Assembly (NCBI GenBank): GCA_013360495.1 | Contig: JABWBM010000018.1 | Location: 1-32,091, forward strand | Direction: 5' to 3' | From: Planctomycetaceae bacterium | GTDB lineage: Bacteria; Planctomycetota; UBA8742; UBA2392; JABWBM01 | DNA: 32,091 bases | Shown: positions 23,201-31,466 of the stretch, piece by piece | Layout: each line of letters begins with the position of its first letter | How positions within the stretch are numbered: position 1 is the first letter of the stretch | Notes under the pieces: model-generated | Databases searched by the model: none | Told to the model about the DNA's origin: nothing | Seen by the model: only the letters and a program-made list of their open reading frames with translations | Program-made: the position numbers and the translations under genes

Positions 23201-23966
23201 CGCGCCTAACGTGGTCATTCACGCCTTGACCGAACCAAGAATCGTCCAGCCCGGCGATGCGGGAAAGATTGAACGGTTGCGCGATGCGCTGCTCGCCGCA
23301 GAACGCTCGGAAAGTGCGGGGATTGAGTTGGGCGCAAGCGCGCATAATCTCGCATCCCCGATTCAAGCGCCTCCGGCATTGCGGGCTGAAAGCGCGGAAG
23401 AACGCGTCTTTTACTTCGGGAAGACGCCTGCGGGCGAACAGCAACGCTCATTCGGCACGCTGGTGCATGCCGCCCTCGAACAGTATGCGCGTGGGAAGCG
23501 CGCCGCCACGCCTCCGCAACTGGTGGAGCTTGGCACGAAGGCGCTTCGTGGCGCATATGAATTCAGCGACGACGACAGGGCGCGCGCCGCAGGGCACGTC
23601 GAGCGCGCGCTCGAGACGCTCGGAACGCTCCCGCCAAGAGTTCTCACGGAACAGCGGTTCAGCATGGAGGCGGGCGAGGTCACCTACAATCGCGCGTTGG
23701 ACCTTGCCTACGAGCTTCAGCCGGGTATCTGGCGCATCGTCGATTACAAGACGGGCGGCGATGATCCAGACTATGTGCATCAATTGGAGGGCTACGTTCT
23801 GGGTCTGTTCCGGCTTCTTACGAACACCGGCCAGACGCCACAGACCATCGAAGCGGCGTTGCTTTTCACCGACCGGGGCGAGATGAAGACCATAGGCCGT
23901 TATTCGTCAAGCGACATGGCCAGACTTGAAAAGGCCATCGGTGAACGGAGCGTAGGCCGTGTCTGA
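20274..23966 (+). CDS. addA: AddA-like helicase-nuclease subunit
   Basis: This 1230-residue UvrD/RecB-type protein is the motor subunit of the AddAB complex. SF1 motifs in order: Walker A AGAGTGKTT with Lys41, motif Ia TFTRKAAQEM, motif II VDEFQDTD (Asp396-Glu397), motif III VVGDEKQSIYRFRGAD, motif IV DTNFRS, motif V IMTIHASKGREFE and motif VI RRLLYVAWTRAK. The C-terminus carries a PD-(D/E)XK nuclease with FGTLVHAALEQ and WRIVDYKTGG. An acidic linker (about residues 543-575) interrupts the region after motif IV. Its ATG overlaps the addB stop, so the two are coupled. The open frame runs further upstream, but only within addB. It acts on chromosome ends at breaks. Confidence 0.95.
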   Translation: MKSARAPRPQYLAQCTPAQLAAMSTVPHRFIAVRAGAGTGKTTVLASRILLLLESGKARLEQIVAITFTRKAAQEMATRVSRLLHERIAELEDAPECEDRDKRLDALREAQSRFHLHRIGTIDSFCRSLLGQCSLEAGVEPGFAVLDEQQTADTLDAAVEGAMGEWSTALERGERGPALEAFVALNDWLAPYTVRSLLRQLCRERATIAGAFEAWGNFADEGAIEEYCRAINSRQSVEYQRLLDEYDIHARLDEHATAAQEILADHPDDQRAQAVRKIERLLDDPDFSYQSEFQLNRGKPSAWKAAGFDVKDVTAFINDFLKETLAACKIDPTAERRNAGLLRALGALMPEMLAAYDDEKHGALDFSDLKIQSARLMRDDALCRALSEGISYLMVDEFQDTDPVQWDIIRRIAGAGETNLFVVGDEKQSIYRFRGADVSIFRQAESLVCERNSAHAGAPADPYDGEPLDPRAFSKQVGLGLIPLDTNFRSLAAPLVCGNALFDAVFDLRGADGEPARERNEFDAAPGPLHCHHEGDAPGEVDIVPLLSRAADRDDDNDNEDKPGNSGEHGEKELRLEASANEAEAAAAFITATLNASEAQGGRGIPFDQIAVLVPTHRAIPVLQMVFAARGIPYAVSGGKALFSQQETYDLFTTLAALANPRDDLAMLGLLRSSLCAVSDEALLLLVRGATDAGGKRTSLYEVACDQTSWPKALSADDTRRLRAAIKRFQGWRDVAGITPLRQLIQRVFDESGAWAHDSGAGKHQRDANLLKLMDMADTFEETSGPSPGAFAMWLKERMDDEIDEAEGEPGDAHAGVRIMTIHASKGREFEAVVLPFLHHGATGDNAPLMYERGPKPLLAVKPEPNSRDADPEYQPFARRLIGERAKALQAAEYRRLLYVAWTRAKRCVVATVSISPSNKKNTGDSAAEPDTGKVTMQRILLAALGLPTHGTLDSFEPFRETALSRLRTSLGDKTLAPNVVIHALTEPRIVQPGDAGKIERLRDALLAAERSESAGIELGASAHNLASPIQAPPALRAESAEERVFYFGKTPAGEQQRSFGTLVHAALEQYARGKRAATPPQLVELGTKALRGAYEFSDDDRARAAGHVERALETLGTLPPRVLTEQRFSMEAGEVTYNRALDLAYELQPGIWRIVDYKTGGDDPDYVHQLEGYVLGLFRLLTNTGQTPQTIEAALLFTDRGEMKTIGRYSSSDMARLEKAIGERSVGRV

Positions 23967-24057
23967 CTTTCCACCCAACCCCAGCCGCCACCGTGCGTTA
24001 GATATGGACCGGGGTTCGACGCACAGCCTTGGTGGCGGAAGTCCGGGAAGGAGCAGT

Positions 24058-25653
24058 GTGCAGCGGATCGCGCCACATTTATTGAGCCGTCGGCGCAGGG
24101 GGCGGCGCGGGATCGCGCTGTTGATCACGCTGGTGGTGATGATCATCTATCTGATCATTGCCAATCACTACATCTACACCGCCACGGTCTACGCCCGAAT
24201 CGCCAACAACCAGCGCGACGAGGTCAGCGCATACTGGCTTGCTCGTGGCGGCATCTACCGTGGCCGCGCGCAGATCGCCCTCGATGACCAATTCGAATAC
24301 GACAGCGTGGGCGAGGGCTGGGCAGGCAAGGTCGACTATCGCGTTGAGGGTGACGACAAACTTTTCGGCCAGACCGGCAACGATTTTCCCGGCGGGGCCG
24401 AAGTCGACGTGCGCGTATCGGACGAGGCCGGAAAATTCAACATCCTGCTGCTGCTCTACGATCCGCCGCTCCAGACACCGAAACCGGGCGAGACCGCTGA
24501 TGACATCCTCACGCGCGAGAAGATCGCGGACATTTACAAGCGCCTGATCCAGATCGTGCGGCGCAAGGACGAGCGGCTCGTGGTGGTGGATGAATACGGC
24601 AACGAGGAGAAGATTTATTCCTCAATGGAGGCTGGCGATATCGACGTGGACAAAGTGACCAAGGGCGTGATCGATTATCTCGAAGCCGACGAGTTTGACC
24701 AAGGGGATGTAGCCACGTTCAACGCCGAAAAGGAAGCGGTCGTCAACATCAAGAAGCAGTCGCCTTACAAACTGCTGACGCTCAATGAACTCCTCAATGC
24801 TGAGGAGATGAGCCGGGAACTGCTCTACGGTCCCGATCAGAACATTCTGCGCCACCAGGACGAACCGGAAGAGGAACCGGAAAAGACCGACATCGACAAG
24901 CATCCTGCTACGGGCAAACCGCTGTCGCCGAAGGAACGGCATCTTTATGAGCTTGAGAGGGAGCGGGCCAAGGGGGAAAAGATGACGTCGCAATCCCGCG
25001 ATCCGCTGCCGCTGGTCGATTACTTGACTATCTGGGGCGACGGCAAGATCAACATCAATACGGCGCCGCTCGAAATACTCCTGGCGTTCAGCCCTAGCCT
25101 GGATCACACCATGGCGACGGAAATCATCGAGGCCCGCGACCGGGGAGCAAAGGCCATTAGCAATGAAGAAGAAAATGAATCTCCTCCAGACTTCGAGGAG
25201 GAGACGGATGAGGGCGAGGGTGAAAAGGACGAAGAGGACGATTTCGCGTTCCTTGACGCCCATATCGCGTCCGCAGTCGCGTTTTACAACCGGATAAAAA
25301 CGAATCCCGCCGACCCGGAAGACACAGGGGGTGGCGCCCAATCCGTGGCGGACTTTGATAACCCCGACTGGGAAAAAGTTTACAAGGAACTCAAACCCTT
25401 CCTCACAACCCGCAGCCGCTTTTTCACCGTCGAGAGCTCCGCCAAGATCGACAAGATCACCAAACGCTTCCGCGCGGTGTTCCGCCGCGATGCGGGAACC
25501 GCAAGCGCGTCATCAGGGGGTGGTGCCGGAGCTGGTGGAGGAAGCGCGCCGGGTTCGAGCGCGCCAAGCCCCAGCGCGCCGAGCGAGGACGTTCAACTTC
25601 CGCCCGAACCTTCCGCGCGCCTGACGCTGATCTTTCTCGACGAGGAAGAATAA
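24058..25653 (+). CDS. gspK: GspK-like minor pseudopilin (type II secretion)
   Basis: This resembles the type II secretion minor pseudopilin GspK. It has a basic leader ending RRRGRRG, then a hydrophobic segment (IALLITLVVMIIYLIIANHY), then YWLARGGIYRGRAQI, DEAGKFNI and the KININTAPLEILLAF segment that is characteristic of GspK. It differs in size, with an acidic middle insertion (EEENESPP...EGEGEKDEEDD, about residues 363-390) and a Gly/Ser/Pro/Ala tail before the C-terminal strand. The GTG at 24058 is preceded by GGAAGGAG and gives a leader of normal length (about 18 residues). An earlier GTG at 23959 overlaps addA and would add 33 residues to it. No other secretion genes lie in the window. 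Confidence 0.8.
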   Translation: MQRIAPHLLSRRRRGRRGIALLITLVVMIIYLIIANHYIYTATVYARIANNQRDEVSAYWLARGGIYRGRAQIALDDQFEYDSVGEGWAGKVDYRVEGDDKLFGQTGNDFPGGAEVDVRVSDEAGKFNILLLLYDPPLQTPKPGETADDILTREKIADIYKRLIQIVRRKDERLVVVDEYGNEEKIYSSMEAGDIDVDKVTKGVIDYLEADEFDQGDVATFNAEKEAVVNIKKQSPYKLLTLNELLNAEEMSRELLYGPDQNILRHQDEPEEEPEKTDIDKHPATGKPLSPKERHLYELERERAKGEKMTSQSRDPLPLVDYLTIWGDGKININTAPLEILLAFSPSLDHTMATEIIEARDRGAKAISNEEENESPPDFEEETDEGEGEKDEEDDFAFLDAHIASAVAFYNRIKTNPADPEDTGGGAQSVADFDNPDWEKVYKELKPFLTTRSRFFTVESSAKIDKITKRFRAVFRRDAGTASASSGGGAGAGGGSAPGSSAPSPSAPSEDVQLPPEPSARLTLIFLDEEE

Positions 25654-25660
25654 GATTCTT

Positions 25661-25859
25661 TACCGCAGAGCCGCAGAGAAATGAAGCTCTGCCGCGGATA
25701 AAGGCAAATGAACGCGGATGAGAAAATCCGAATATGAAAGAACGAAATGAATTCGTGCTTTATGTTCTTATGATCGCCTTTTTGTTGTCTTTATCTGCGT
25801 TTATCAGCGTTCATCTGCGGATAAATTTCTTTATCTTCCTCCGCGCCTCTGCGGTGGAG
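25661..25859. repeat. Nested inverted repeats between convergent genes
   Basis: The outer arms ACCGCAGAGCCGCAGAG (25662-25678) and CGCCTCTGCGGT (25845-25856) are inverted relatives. The inner arms CCGCGGATAAAGGCAAATGA (from 25693) and ATCTGCGTTTATCAGCGTTC (from 25793), continuing into CATCTGCGGATAAA, are built from CGCAGATGAACGCGGAT-type words. They fill the 210 bases between gspK and the PfkB kinase gene, where two transcripts meet, so the folded RNA may serve to end both. Confidence 0.7.
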
Positions 25860-25863
25860 TCTC

Positions 25864-26757
25864 CTATGTCATCGCTTCGAAGTGAATCAACCGTTGTTCG
25901 ATGTCGGCGCGGCCAAGACTCAGGTGCCGCTCAAGGCCGAAGTCCTCCACCTGAAAGCTGGCCGTTACCGTGCCATAGCGTAGCGCCTTGCGAAGGGTTC
26001 CGGGGTTGAGTTCGCCCGCGAGCGCAAGGTAGCCCATCACGCCGCCCGCGAAGCTGTCGCCAGCGCCCGTGGGGTCGACGACGGCTTCGGTCGGGTAGGC
26101 TGGCACGACGATGGTGTAGTCGGGCGTCATGGCGAGCGCGCCGTGCTCGCCCTTTTTGATAATCACAAGTTTGAGTCCGTGTTTGAGTAACGCGCGCGCC
26201 GCGCGAACGAGGCTATGCTCGCCCGTCAGCATCCGCGCCTCGCCATCGTTCATCACCACGCCATCGATGCGCGAGAGCAGCTTTTCGAGGTCCTTGCGCG
26301 CCGACGTGATCCAGAGGTTCATGGTATCGGCGACGATCAGCTTTGGCGACGTTGCCTGCTCCACCACCGAAAGCTGCGTGAGCGGGTGGCTGTTGCCGAG
26401 GAAAATATATGGCGTCGCGGCGTGCGTTGGTGAAAGCTTCGGCTTGAACGTCCCGAAGGAGTTGAGGTTGACCTCGACGGTCTCGGCCTCGTTCATATCG
26501 CCCACGTAGCGGCCGCTCCAGTTGAAGGTGTCGTCCTTTGCGTGGACGATGCCCGAGGTGTCGATGCCGCGCTTGGTAAGTAGATCGATGTTGGCTTTCG
26601 GGAAGTCGCGTCCAATGATGCCGATGGCGATGACGCTCGTGAGGTAGCTCGCGGAAAAGCTGAAGTGCACTGCCGCCCCGCCGAGGATGCGCGCGCGCTT
26701 GCCGAATGGCGTCTCGATGGTGTCAAAGGCGATGGATCCGGCGACTAAGAGACTCAT
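25864..26757 (-). CDS. PfkB-family carbohydrate/nucleoside kinase
   Basis: This is a 297-residue ribokinase-like kinase. It shows the N-terminal VAGSIAFDTIETPFG and a GGAAVHFSFSASYL segment matching PfkB signature 1. The C-terminal signature VDPTGAGDSFAGGVMGY carries the catalytic base Asp in GAGD and the anion hole. The family phosphorylates sugars or nucleosides with ATP; the substrate (ribose, fructose, adenosine or other) cannot be read from the sequence. ATG at 26757 is chosen because AAGGGGG precedes it; a longer frame to 26784 lacks a ribosome site. Divergent from the thiolase gene across a repeat-rich spacer. Confidence 0.87.
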   Translation of the reverse strand: MSLLVAGSIAFDTIETPFGKRARILGGAAVHFSFSASYLTSVIAIGIIGRDFPKANIDLLTKRGIDTSGIVHAKDDTFNWSGRYVGDMNEAETVEVNLNSFGTFKPKLSPTHAATPYIFLGNSHPLTQLSVVEQATSPKLIVADTMNLWITSARKDLEKLLSRIDGVVMNDGEARMLTGEHSLVRAARALLKHGLKLVIIKKGEHGALAMTPDYTIVVPAYPTEAVVDPTGAGDSFAGGVMGYLALAGELNPGTLRKALRYGTVTASFQVEDFGLERHLSLGRADIEQRLIHFEAMT

Positions 26758-26776
26758 ATAAAAACCCCCTTTGACA

Positions 26777-27080
26777 TTTACCACGGAGTGAAAGAGTTTT
26801 TACCACGGGGGACACGGGGATTCACGGGGAAGGAAAGGGTTTTCACCGCAACTTGTACGCCGAAGTTTCAGCGGGCCGGAGGCGCAAAGAAAAAGAGAAG
26901 AGCTTTTCCACAGATGAACGCAGATTGACGCAGATGGAAGAATGATCGCTTTTTTCTTATCTGCGAACATCTGCGACATCTGTGGATAAACGTCTTTTCT
27001 TCATTCTCCCCGTGTTTCCCTGTGCCCCCCGTGGTGAAAAATCTTCGTCTTCTCCGTGTTCTCCGTGCGCTCCGTGGTTA
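26777..27080. repeat. Triple-nested palindrome between divergent genes
   Basis: Three pairs of complementary arms are nested: TTTACCACGGAG (from 26777) with CTCCGTGGT (27070-27078); TACCACGGGGG (26801-26811) with CCCCCCGTGGT (27025-27035); and TTCCACAGATGAACGCAGAT (from 26906) with ATCTGCGACATCTGTGGA (from 26970). Other ACGGAG/ACGGGG words lie between the arms. The 361-base gap between the PfkB and thiolase starts holds nothing else convincing. Confidence 0.8.
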
Positions 27081-27118
27081 AACTCTTTCCCTAGGCAACC
27101 ATACCCGAAAGGACACCC

Positions 27119-28297
27119 GTGGACAATGTCGTCATCACCCATGCCGTGCGCACACCCATTGGCGCCTACCTCGGCACATTGAAAAACTATAGCGCCCCGG
27201 ATCTCGGCGTCTTTGCCGTCAAGGGGCTGATTCAGCGTTCCGGCGTCGACCCGAAGTTGATCACCGAATTGTTCTTTGGCCACGGCCGTCAGGCATCGAG
27301 CGGCCCAAACCCCGCGCGCCAGATCACCGTGCGCTCCGGCATTCCCGAAACCTCGCCCGCGTGGACGATCAATCAGGCTTGCGCCTCGGGCCTGCGCGCC
27401 ATCGTCGCAGCCGCGCAGTCGATCCAGCTTGGCGAGAACGAGGTCGCAATTGCGGGCGGCGTCGAGTCCATGTCGAACATGCCCTTCATGATCCCCAACA
27501 TGCGTGAGGGTTTGCGCCTCGGCCACGCGAAGCTCGTGGACGCCATGTACAAGGACGGCTTTGAGTGTCCGCTCTCCAACAAGCTCATGGGCGAAACCGC
27601 TGAGACCTTGGCCAAAAAGCACAACATTAGCCGCACCGAGCAAGACGAATTCGCCGTCAGCTCGCAGAGCAAGTGCGAGGCCGCCCGCAAGGCAGGGCGC
27701 TTTAACGACGAAATCTCCCCAGTCGAAATGACCGACCGCAAGGGCAGCAAGACGAGCTTCGCAACCGACGAGCACGCCCGCGATGGCGTCAAACTGGAAT
27801 CGCTCGCCAAGCTTCCGCCGGTGTTCGATAAGGCGGGGACGGTGACGGCCGCCAACTCGTCGGGCATCACCGACGGCGCCGCCGCGCTTCTATTAATGAA
27901 GGAATCCAAAGCCAAGGCGCTCGGTTTCGCGCCGCTCGCCACTTTCGAGCACTGGGCGCAGGTGGGCGTCGACCCCGCCATCATGGGCATTGGCCCGGTG
28001 CCGGCGTTGCAAAAGCTCGAAAAGAAAACCGGCCGCAACGTCGGGGGCTACGACCTGATCGAGCTCAACGAGGCGTTTGCGGCGCAAGTGCTGGCCTGCG
28101 ACCGCGAGATGAAACTCCCCATGGAGCGCCTCAATGTCAACGGCGGCGCCATCGCGCTCGGCCACCCCATTGGGTGTACCGGAGCGCGCATCGTGGTGAC
28201 GCTGCTGCACGAGATGAAGCGCAGAGGCAGCAAGGCCGGCGTGGCGACGCTCTGCGTGAGCGGCGGCATGGGCATGGCGGTAAGTTTCACACGGTGA
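27119..28297 (+). CDS. Acetyl-CoA C-acetyltransferase (thiolase)
   Basis: This 392-residue thiolase has the normal length. It shows the nucleophile Cys88 in INQACASGL, NEAFA, His349 in GHPIGCTGAR, and the second active-site Cys379 in CVSGGMG. It condenses two acetyl-CoA to acetoacetyl-CoA or thiolyses beta-ketoacyl-CoA. The ETF-QO at the other end of the window makes a beta-oxidation setting plausible, but polyhydroxyalkanoate or ketone-body use is equally open, so no symbol is given. The start is GTG with AAAGGA upstream. Confidence 0.94.
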   Translation: MDNVVITHAVRTPIGAYLGTLKNYSAPDLGVFAVKGLIQRSGVDPKLITELFFGHGRQASSGPNPARQITVRSGIPETSPAWTINQACASGLRAIVAAAQSIQLGENEVAIAGGVESMSNMPFMIPNMREGLRLGHAKLVDAMYKDGFECPLSNKLMGETAETLAKKHNISRTEQDEFAVSSQSKCEAARKAGRFNDEISPVEMTDRKGSKTSFATDEHARDGVKLESLAKLPPVFDKAGTVTAANSSGITDGAAALLLMKESKAKALGFAPLATFEHWAQVGVDPAIMGIGPVPALQKLEKKTGRNVGGYDLIELNEAFAAQVLACDREMKLPMERLNVNGGAIALGHPIGCTGARIVVTLLHEMKRRGSKAGVATLCVSGGMGMAVSFTR

Positions 28298-28340
28298 CGT
28301 AGCAACGAAGCGCACAGGCTGGTTTAAGCCGTCGCGGGGG

Positions 28341-29159
28341 CTACCGTATGTAGCCGGACGCGTATCCGACGACGCGTTCGTAATCGCCGCTCGCATCGCC
28401 CGAATCACAGTGATCCACCACCACAAGCTCGTCGCAGCCAAGGGCGATGCAGGCGTGCATCATGGCGGCAGTGGCGGCTGCTCCGCACATGCTGATGTGA
28501 TTCGCGTTGACGACGTCCATCAGGCCGTCGGGGTCGAGGGCCTCCATGCGTTCGAGGGCGATGTCGTCGAGGCGCTCAGTATCCTTGCGGGAAGCGTAGT
28601 GATTCATGTCGGTGCTGGCGACGATGAGCGTGTCGCGTTTGCCGCACACCTCGGCGAGGGATTGACCGAACTGTTTGAGCGTCGTTTTGTCGAGGTGCGC
28701 GACGGCGACGACGCACACACGCACGCTGTTGTTCAGCATTTGCAGGAACGGGAGCACGACTTCGCCGGCGTGCTCTTCGTCTTCCGCCAGTGTATCGGGC
28801 TTCGCAGGCCCGATCTGGGCAAGTTCCCCGGCGATATCGGCGGCGCGCGGCACCATGCCGAGCGGCGTGCGCCAATAGTCATAATGCGAGATGGCCAGCG
28901 GCGGACCTTCGCGCACATGTTTGGTGTGCAGGATGATCACGTCGTCGGGGATTTCGACTAGCGCAAATGTCTTCGCTGCGCATTCGCCAGAGTAGATGTA
29001 GCCCGCATGGGGAACGAAGCAACCCCGGCAAGCGAGTGTCGTCTTGGACGGCGGAACGTAGGCAACCAGCATGCGCTCTACGAAGTCGTGCAATTCCCGC
29101 TCGTCTTCGGGATAGAAGAGGCCCGCGAAACGCGGATTGCGTACGGATGCCTGAGACAT
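28341..29159 (-). CDS. Memo-family protein (AmmeMemoRadiSam system protein B)
   Basis: This 272-residue protein of the MEMO1/AmmeMemoRadiSam-B family has a fold related to class III extradiol dioxygenases. It shows RNPRFAGLFYPED at the start, FVPHAGYIYSGECAAKTF, VASTDMNHY with the metal-type His, and SMCGAAATAAMMHACIALG. The usual GPNH segment reads ILHTKHVREG here, so one metal-site element is altered. The radical-SAM and AMMECR1 partners that give the system its name are not nearby, and the biochemical role is unknown. ATG at 29159 has GGGAG upstream; an upstream TTG would add four residues. Its stop faces the thiolase gene. Confidence 0.87.
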   Translation of the reverse strand: MSQASVRNPRFAGLFYPEDERELHDFVERMLVAYVPPSKTTLACRGCFVPHAGYIYSGECAAKTFALVEIPDDVIILHTKHVREGPPLAISHYDYWRTPLGMVPRAADIAGELAQIGPAKPDTLAEDEEHAGEVVLPFLQMLNNSVRVCVVAVAHLDKTTLKQFGQSLAEVCGKRDTLIVASTDMNHYASRKDTERLDDIALERMEALDPDGLMDVVNANHISMCGAAATAAMMHACIALGCDELVVVDHCDSGDASGDYERVVGYASGYIR

Positions 29160-29258
29160 GAAAACTCCCAAGCATCAGAATATCTCGAGGCGGAGAGTTT
29201 GGAGAAAATATTTTGCAGCAGTTCCAATCTATGAGTCTTTGTGGTGATATGTCCATCG

Positions 29259-30056
29259 ATGGCCGTACGCGATGGACGAGACGAGTGGCGCAAGCGCCGG
29301 TTCTACCAAAAACCGCGGCAGCAAGCCGCTGGCCGCCAGAGCTTCGCCGTCATCCATCAGGACGACGATATTCTCTGCGTCGCCAAGCCCGGCGACATGC
29401 TCGTCAATATGGGCCGCGACGACGAGTTGACCCTACAGCATCATGTCCGGAAGCATGTGCCGCGCTCGAAGGCCAAAGACGCCGTGGACGCTTCCGCCGT
29501 TCATCGCCTTGATAGGCATACGTCGGGGTTGGTGCTTTTTGGCCGGACACAGAGAGCATTGGAAGCGCTGCACGAAATGATCCGGCGCGGCGAGATCGAG
29601 AAGTATTACGCCGTGCTCACCTGCGGCGTTCCTCGTGAGCGGGAGGGAGAGATTGACGCTCCGCTGGAGGAGCATGGAGAAGTGCGTGGGCGGCGTGTGC
29701 GCGTGAGCGACGACGATGACGCGATGGAAGCGCTGACCCATTACAAGGTCGAAGAGCGCTGGGGCGATATCGCGCTGCTCAACGTCAGAATTTTCACGGG
29801 CCGCAGCCATCAGATCCGTGTGCACCTTGCGCACATCAATTGTCCCGTGGCCGGGGACAAGGTTTATGGAGACAAAGCGGGGAATCGATACTTGCGCGAA
29901 AAAATGAGCCTGGATCGCCAATTCCTGCACGCGAAGCGGTTGGTCTTCACGCATCCTTTCACCGGCAAACGCATGGACCTGACGGCGAAGCTGCCGAAGG
30001 AGCTGGCGAACGTGCTGAAAAAACTCGGCGATACGGAAAAGGCGAATCAGAAGTAG
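29259..30056 (+). CDS. RluA-family RNA pseudouridine synthase
   Basis: This 265-residue pseudouridine synthase has the catalytic motif HRLDRHTSGLVLF (Asp85). The other family landmarks, GRSHQIRVHLAH and PVAGDKVYGD, are also present. A short basic head of about 25 residues stands in place of an S4 domain. It modifies uridines in rRNA or tRNA; the target site cannot be deduced. ATG at 29259 is a guess between weak starts (GTG at 29241 is the alternative). The last ten bases overlap the convergent sulfotransferase gene. Confidence 0.87.
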   Translation: MAVRDGRDEWRKRRFYQKPRQQAAGRQSFAVIHQDDDILCVAKPGDMLVNMGRDDELTLQHHVRKHVPRSKAKDAVDASAVHRLDRHTSGLVLFGRTQRALEALHEMIRRGEIEKYYAVLTCGVPREREGEIDAPLEEHGEVRGRRVRVSDDDDAMEALTHYKVEERWGDIALLNVRIFTGRSHQIRVHLAHINCPVAGDKVYGDKAGNRYLREKMSLDRQFLHAKRLVFTHPFTGKRMDLTAKLPKELANVLKKLGDTEKANQK

Positions 30057-31000
30057 CCGAGTTTGCGGTTGAGCTTGCCGGCGATGCGATCGAAAACGTT
30101 CAGGTTCTCCGTTGTCAATTCCTGCCGCCAGCGTTCATCGAGCGCAATGGCTGACTCATCGCGGCGCATGCGCATGGGGTTGCCGCCGACGATGTGTGCG
30201 ACGTTTTTGTTCAGTTCGAGCATAGCCGGTTCAAACCCGACGCCGATGAAGTCGCAGATGGCTCGCAGTACCGGTTCAGCCGATGTGCAAAGCTCTTCGT
30301 AGCGGACTGTGAGCATGCTGCGTGTGGGGACGCTCAAGCGCACCCAGAGCGCGTTGCTTACATGCCGTTTCCATGTCCGGGCAGCTTGCTCGATGGTGAG
30401 CGGCTTGCCTTTGGTATGCGAGAGCTTCATCAGCGAGTTGGCGACCGCGCGGCCATCGCGCAGCAAGAAAATCATGCGCGTGTTGAGTGGGTCGAGCAGG
30501 TAGAGCGTTTTGAAACGCGCGGCGCCTTTCGATGAATCGACGATGATGGGCTTTCCCGTGGCGTGGCGAACCGCGTCGTACCACCGCATCGATTCCCGTG
30601 CTGCCAAGAGATGATCGCGGACAAAGGCGCTTGCAAGGCTGTAGAGAGTACGGGAGCCAGAAATGAGGGCGAAAGCCTCCACGAACTTGCGGGGTGAGCG
30701 GTACGAGAGCGGCGCGAACGTTGCGTGGCTTGTGGCGAGGGTTGGAGCGTCAGACTGTCCGGTTTCGCGCATGGTGTCCTGGACGTTAAGCCAGAAGGGG
30801 CATTGGGGGACGGGAACGCCGCAGGTACAGAAGTGTTGTGCGATGCCGTGGGCGTAGCGGTCGAAGAAGTCGAACTCGCCGAGGGACTGTATCCGCGAAT
30901 GATTGCCGAGGAGCAAGTCGAGCAACGTCGAGCCGCTGCGTCCTGACCCGCCGATGTAGACGAGAAGTGGAGGCGTCCCAGCCGTCGCGGATGCGGTCAC
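30047..31000 (-). CDS. PAPS-dependent sulfotransferase
   Basis: This 317-residue sulfotransferase has the 5'-phosphosulfate loop GGSGRSGSTLLDLLLGN near the N-terminus and the 3'-phosphate segment FLLRDGRAVANSLMK in the middle. A CTCG...CPFW cysteine motif lies at about residues 57-69. Such enzymes move sulfate from PAPS to a sugar, lipid or other hydroxyl acceptor. The acceptor is unknown, and no surface-glycan genes lie next to it. The start is GTG with GGAG upstream. It lies 13 bases after mscL on the same strand, so the two are probably co-transcribed. Confidence 0.87.
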   Translation of the reverse strand: MTASATAGTPPLLVYIGGSGRSGSTLLDLLLGNHSRIQSLGEFDFFDRYAHGIAQHFCTCGVPVPQCPFWLNVQDTMRETGQSDAPTLATSHATFAPLSYRSPRKFVEAFALISGSRTLYSLASAFVRDHLLAARESMRWYDAVRHATGKPIIVDSSKGAARFKTLYLLDPLNTRMIFLLRDGRAVANSLMKLSHTKGKPLTIEQAARTWKRHVSNALWVRLSVPTRSMLTVRYEELCTSAEPVLRAICDFIGVGFEPAMLELNKNVAHIVGGNPMRMRRDESAIALDERWRQELTTENLNVFDRIAGKLNRKLGYF

Positions 31001-31013
31001 GTTCTCTCCGGGG

Positions 31014-31466
31014 TTACGAAGACAGGTCGGACGTACAGTTCGGGCAGCGGGTCGCCTTGACGGCGATGGCCGAGCAGCAGCGCGGACAAGATTTCGTGGT
31101 GGGGGAAGCTGCCGGAGCGGGCGCCTCGTTCAGGCGCTTGATCCGGTTGATCGTCCGCACGAACAGGAAGAGCGCGAAGGCGATCAATATAAAGTCGATG
31201 GCGGCCGTGATGAAAAGGCCGTAGTTGAGCGTTGCGGCTCCGGCGGCCTTCGCTTCCTCGATCGTGGTGTAGCCCCTGCCGGAGAGGTCGAAGAACAGCC
31301 CCTTGATGTCCACCTTGCCGAGAACCATGCCGATCAATGGCATCAGCATATCGGCGACGAACGATGAGACGATCTTGCCGAAGGCCGCGCCAAGGATCAC
31401 GCCGACGGCGAGATCGACGACGCTACCCTTGCTCGCGAACTCTTTGAATTCTTTTAACAAGCCCAT
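31014..31466 (-). CDS. mscL: Large-conductance mechanosensitive channel MscL with zinc-ribbon tail
   Basis: This 150-residue MscL has the N-terminal amphipathic helix and first membrane helix (GLLKEFKEFASKGSVVDLAV, GVILGAAFGKIVSSFVADML), a periplasmic loop, the second membrane helix (DFILIAFALFLFVRTINRI) and a cytoplasmic end. The channel opens under membrane tension to release solutes during osmotic downshock. Unlike the E. coli protein, this tail ends in a CPRC...CPNC pair that looks like a small zinc ribbon. AGGAA precedes the ATG. Confidence 0.94.
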   Translation of the reverse strand: MGLLKEFKEFASKGSVVDLAVGVILGAAFGKIVSSFVADMLMPLIGMVLGKVDIKGLFFDLSGRGYTTIEEAKAAGAATLNYGLFITAAIDFILIAFALFLFVRTINRIKRLNEAPAPAASPTTKSCPRCCSAIAVKATRCPNCTSDLSS

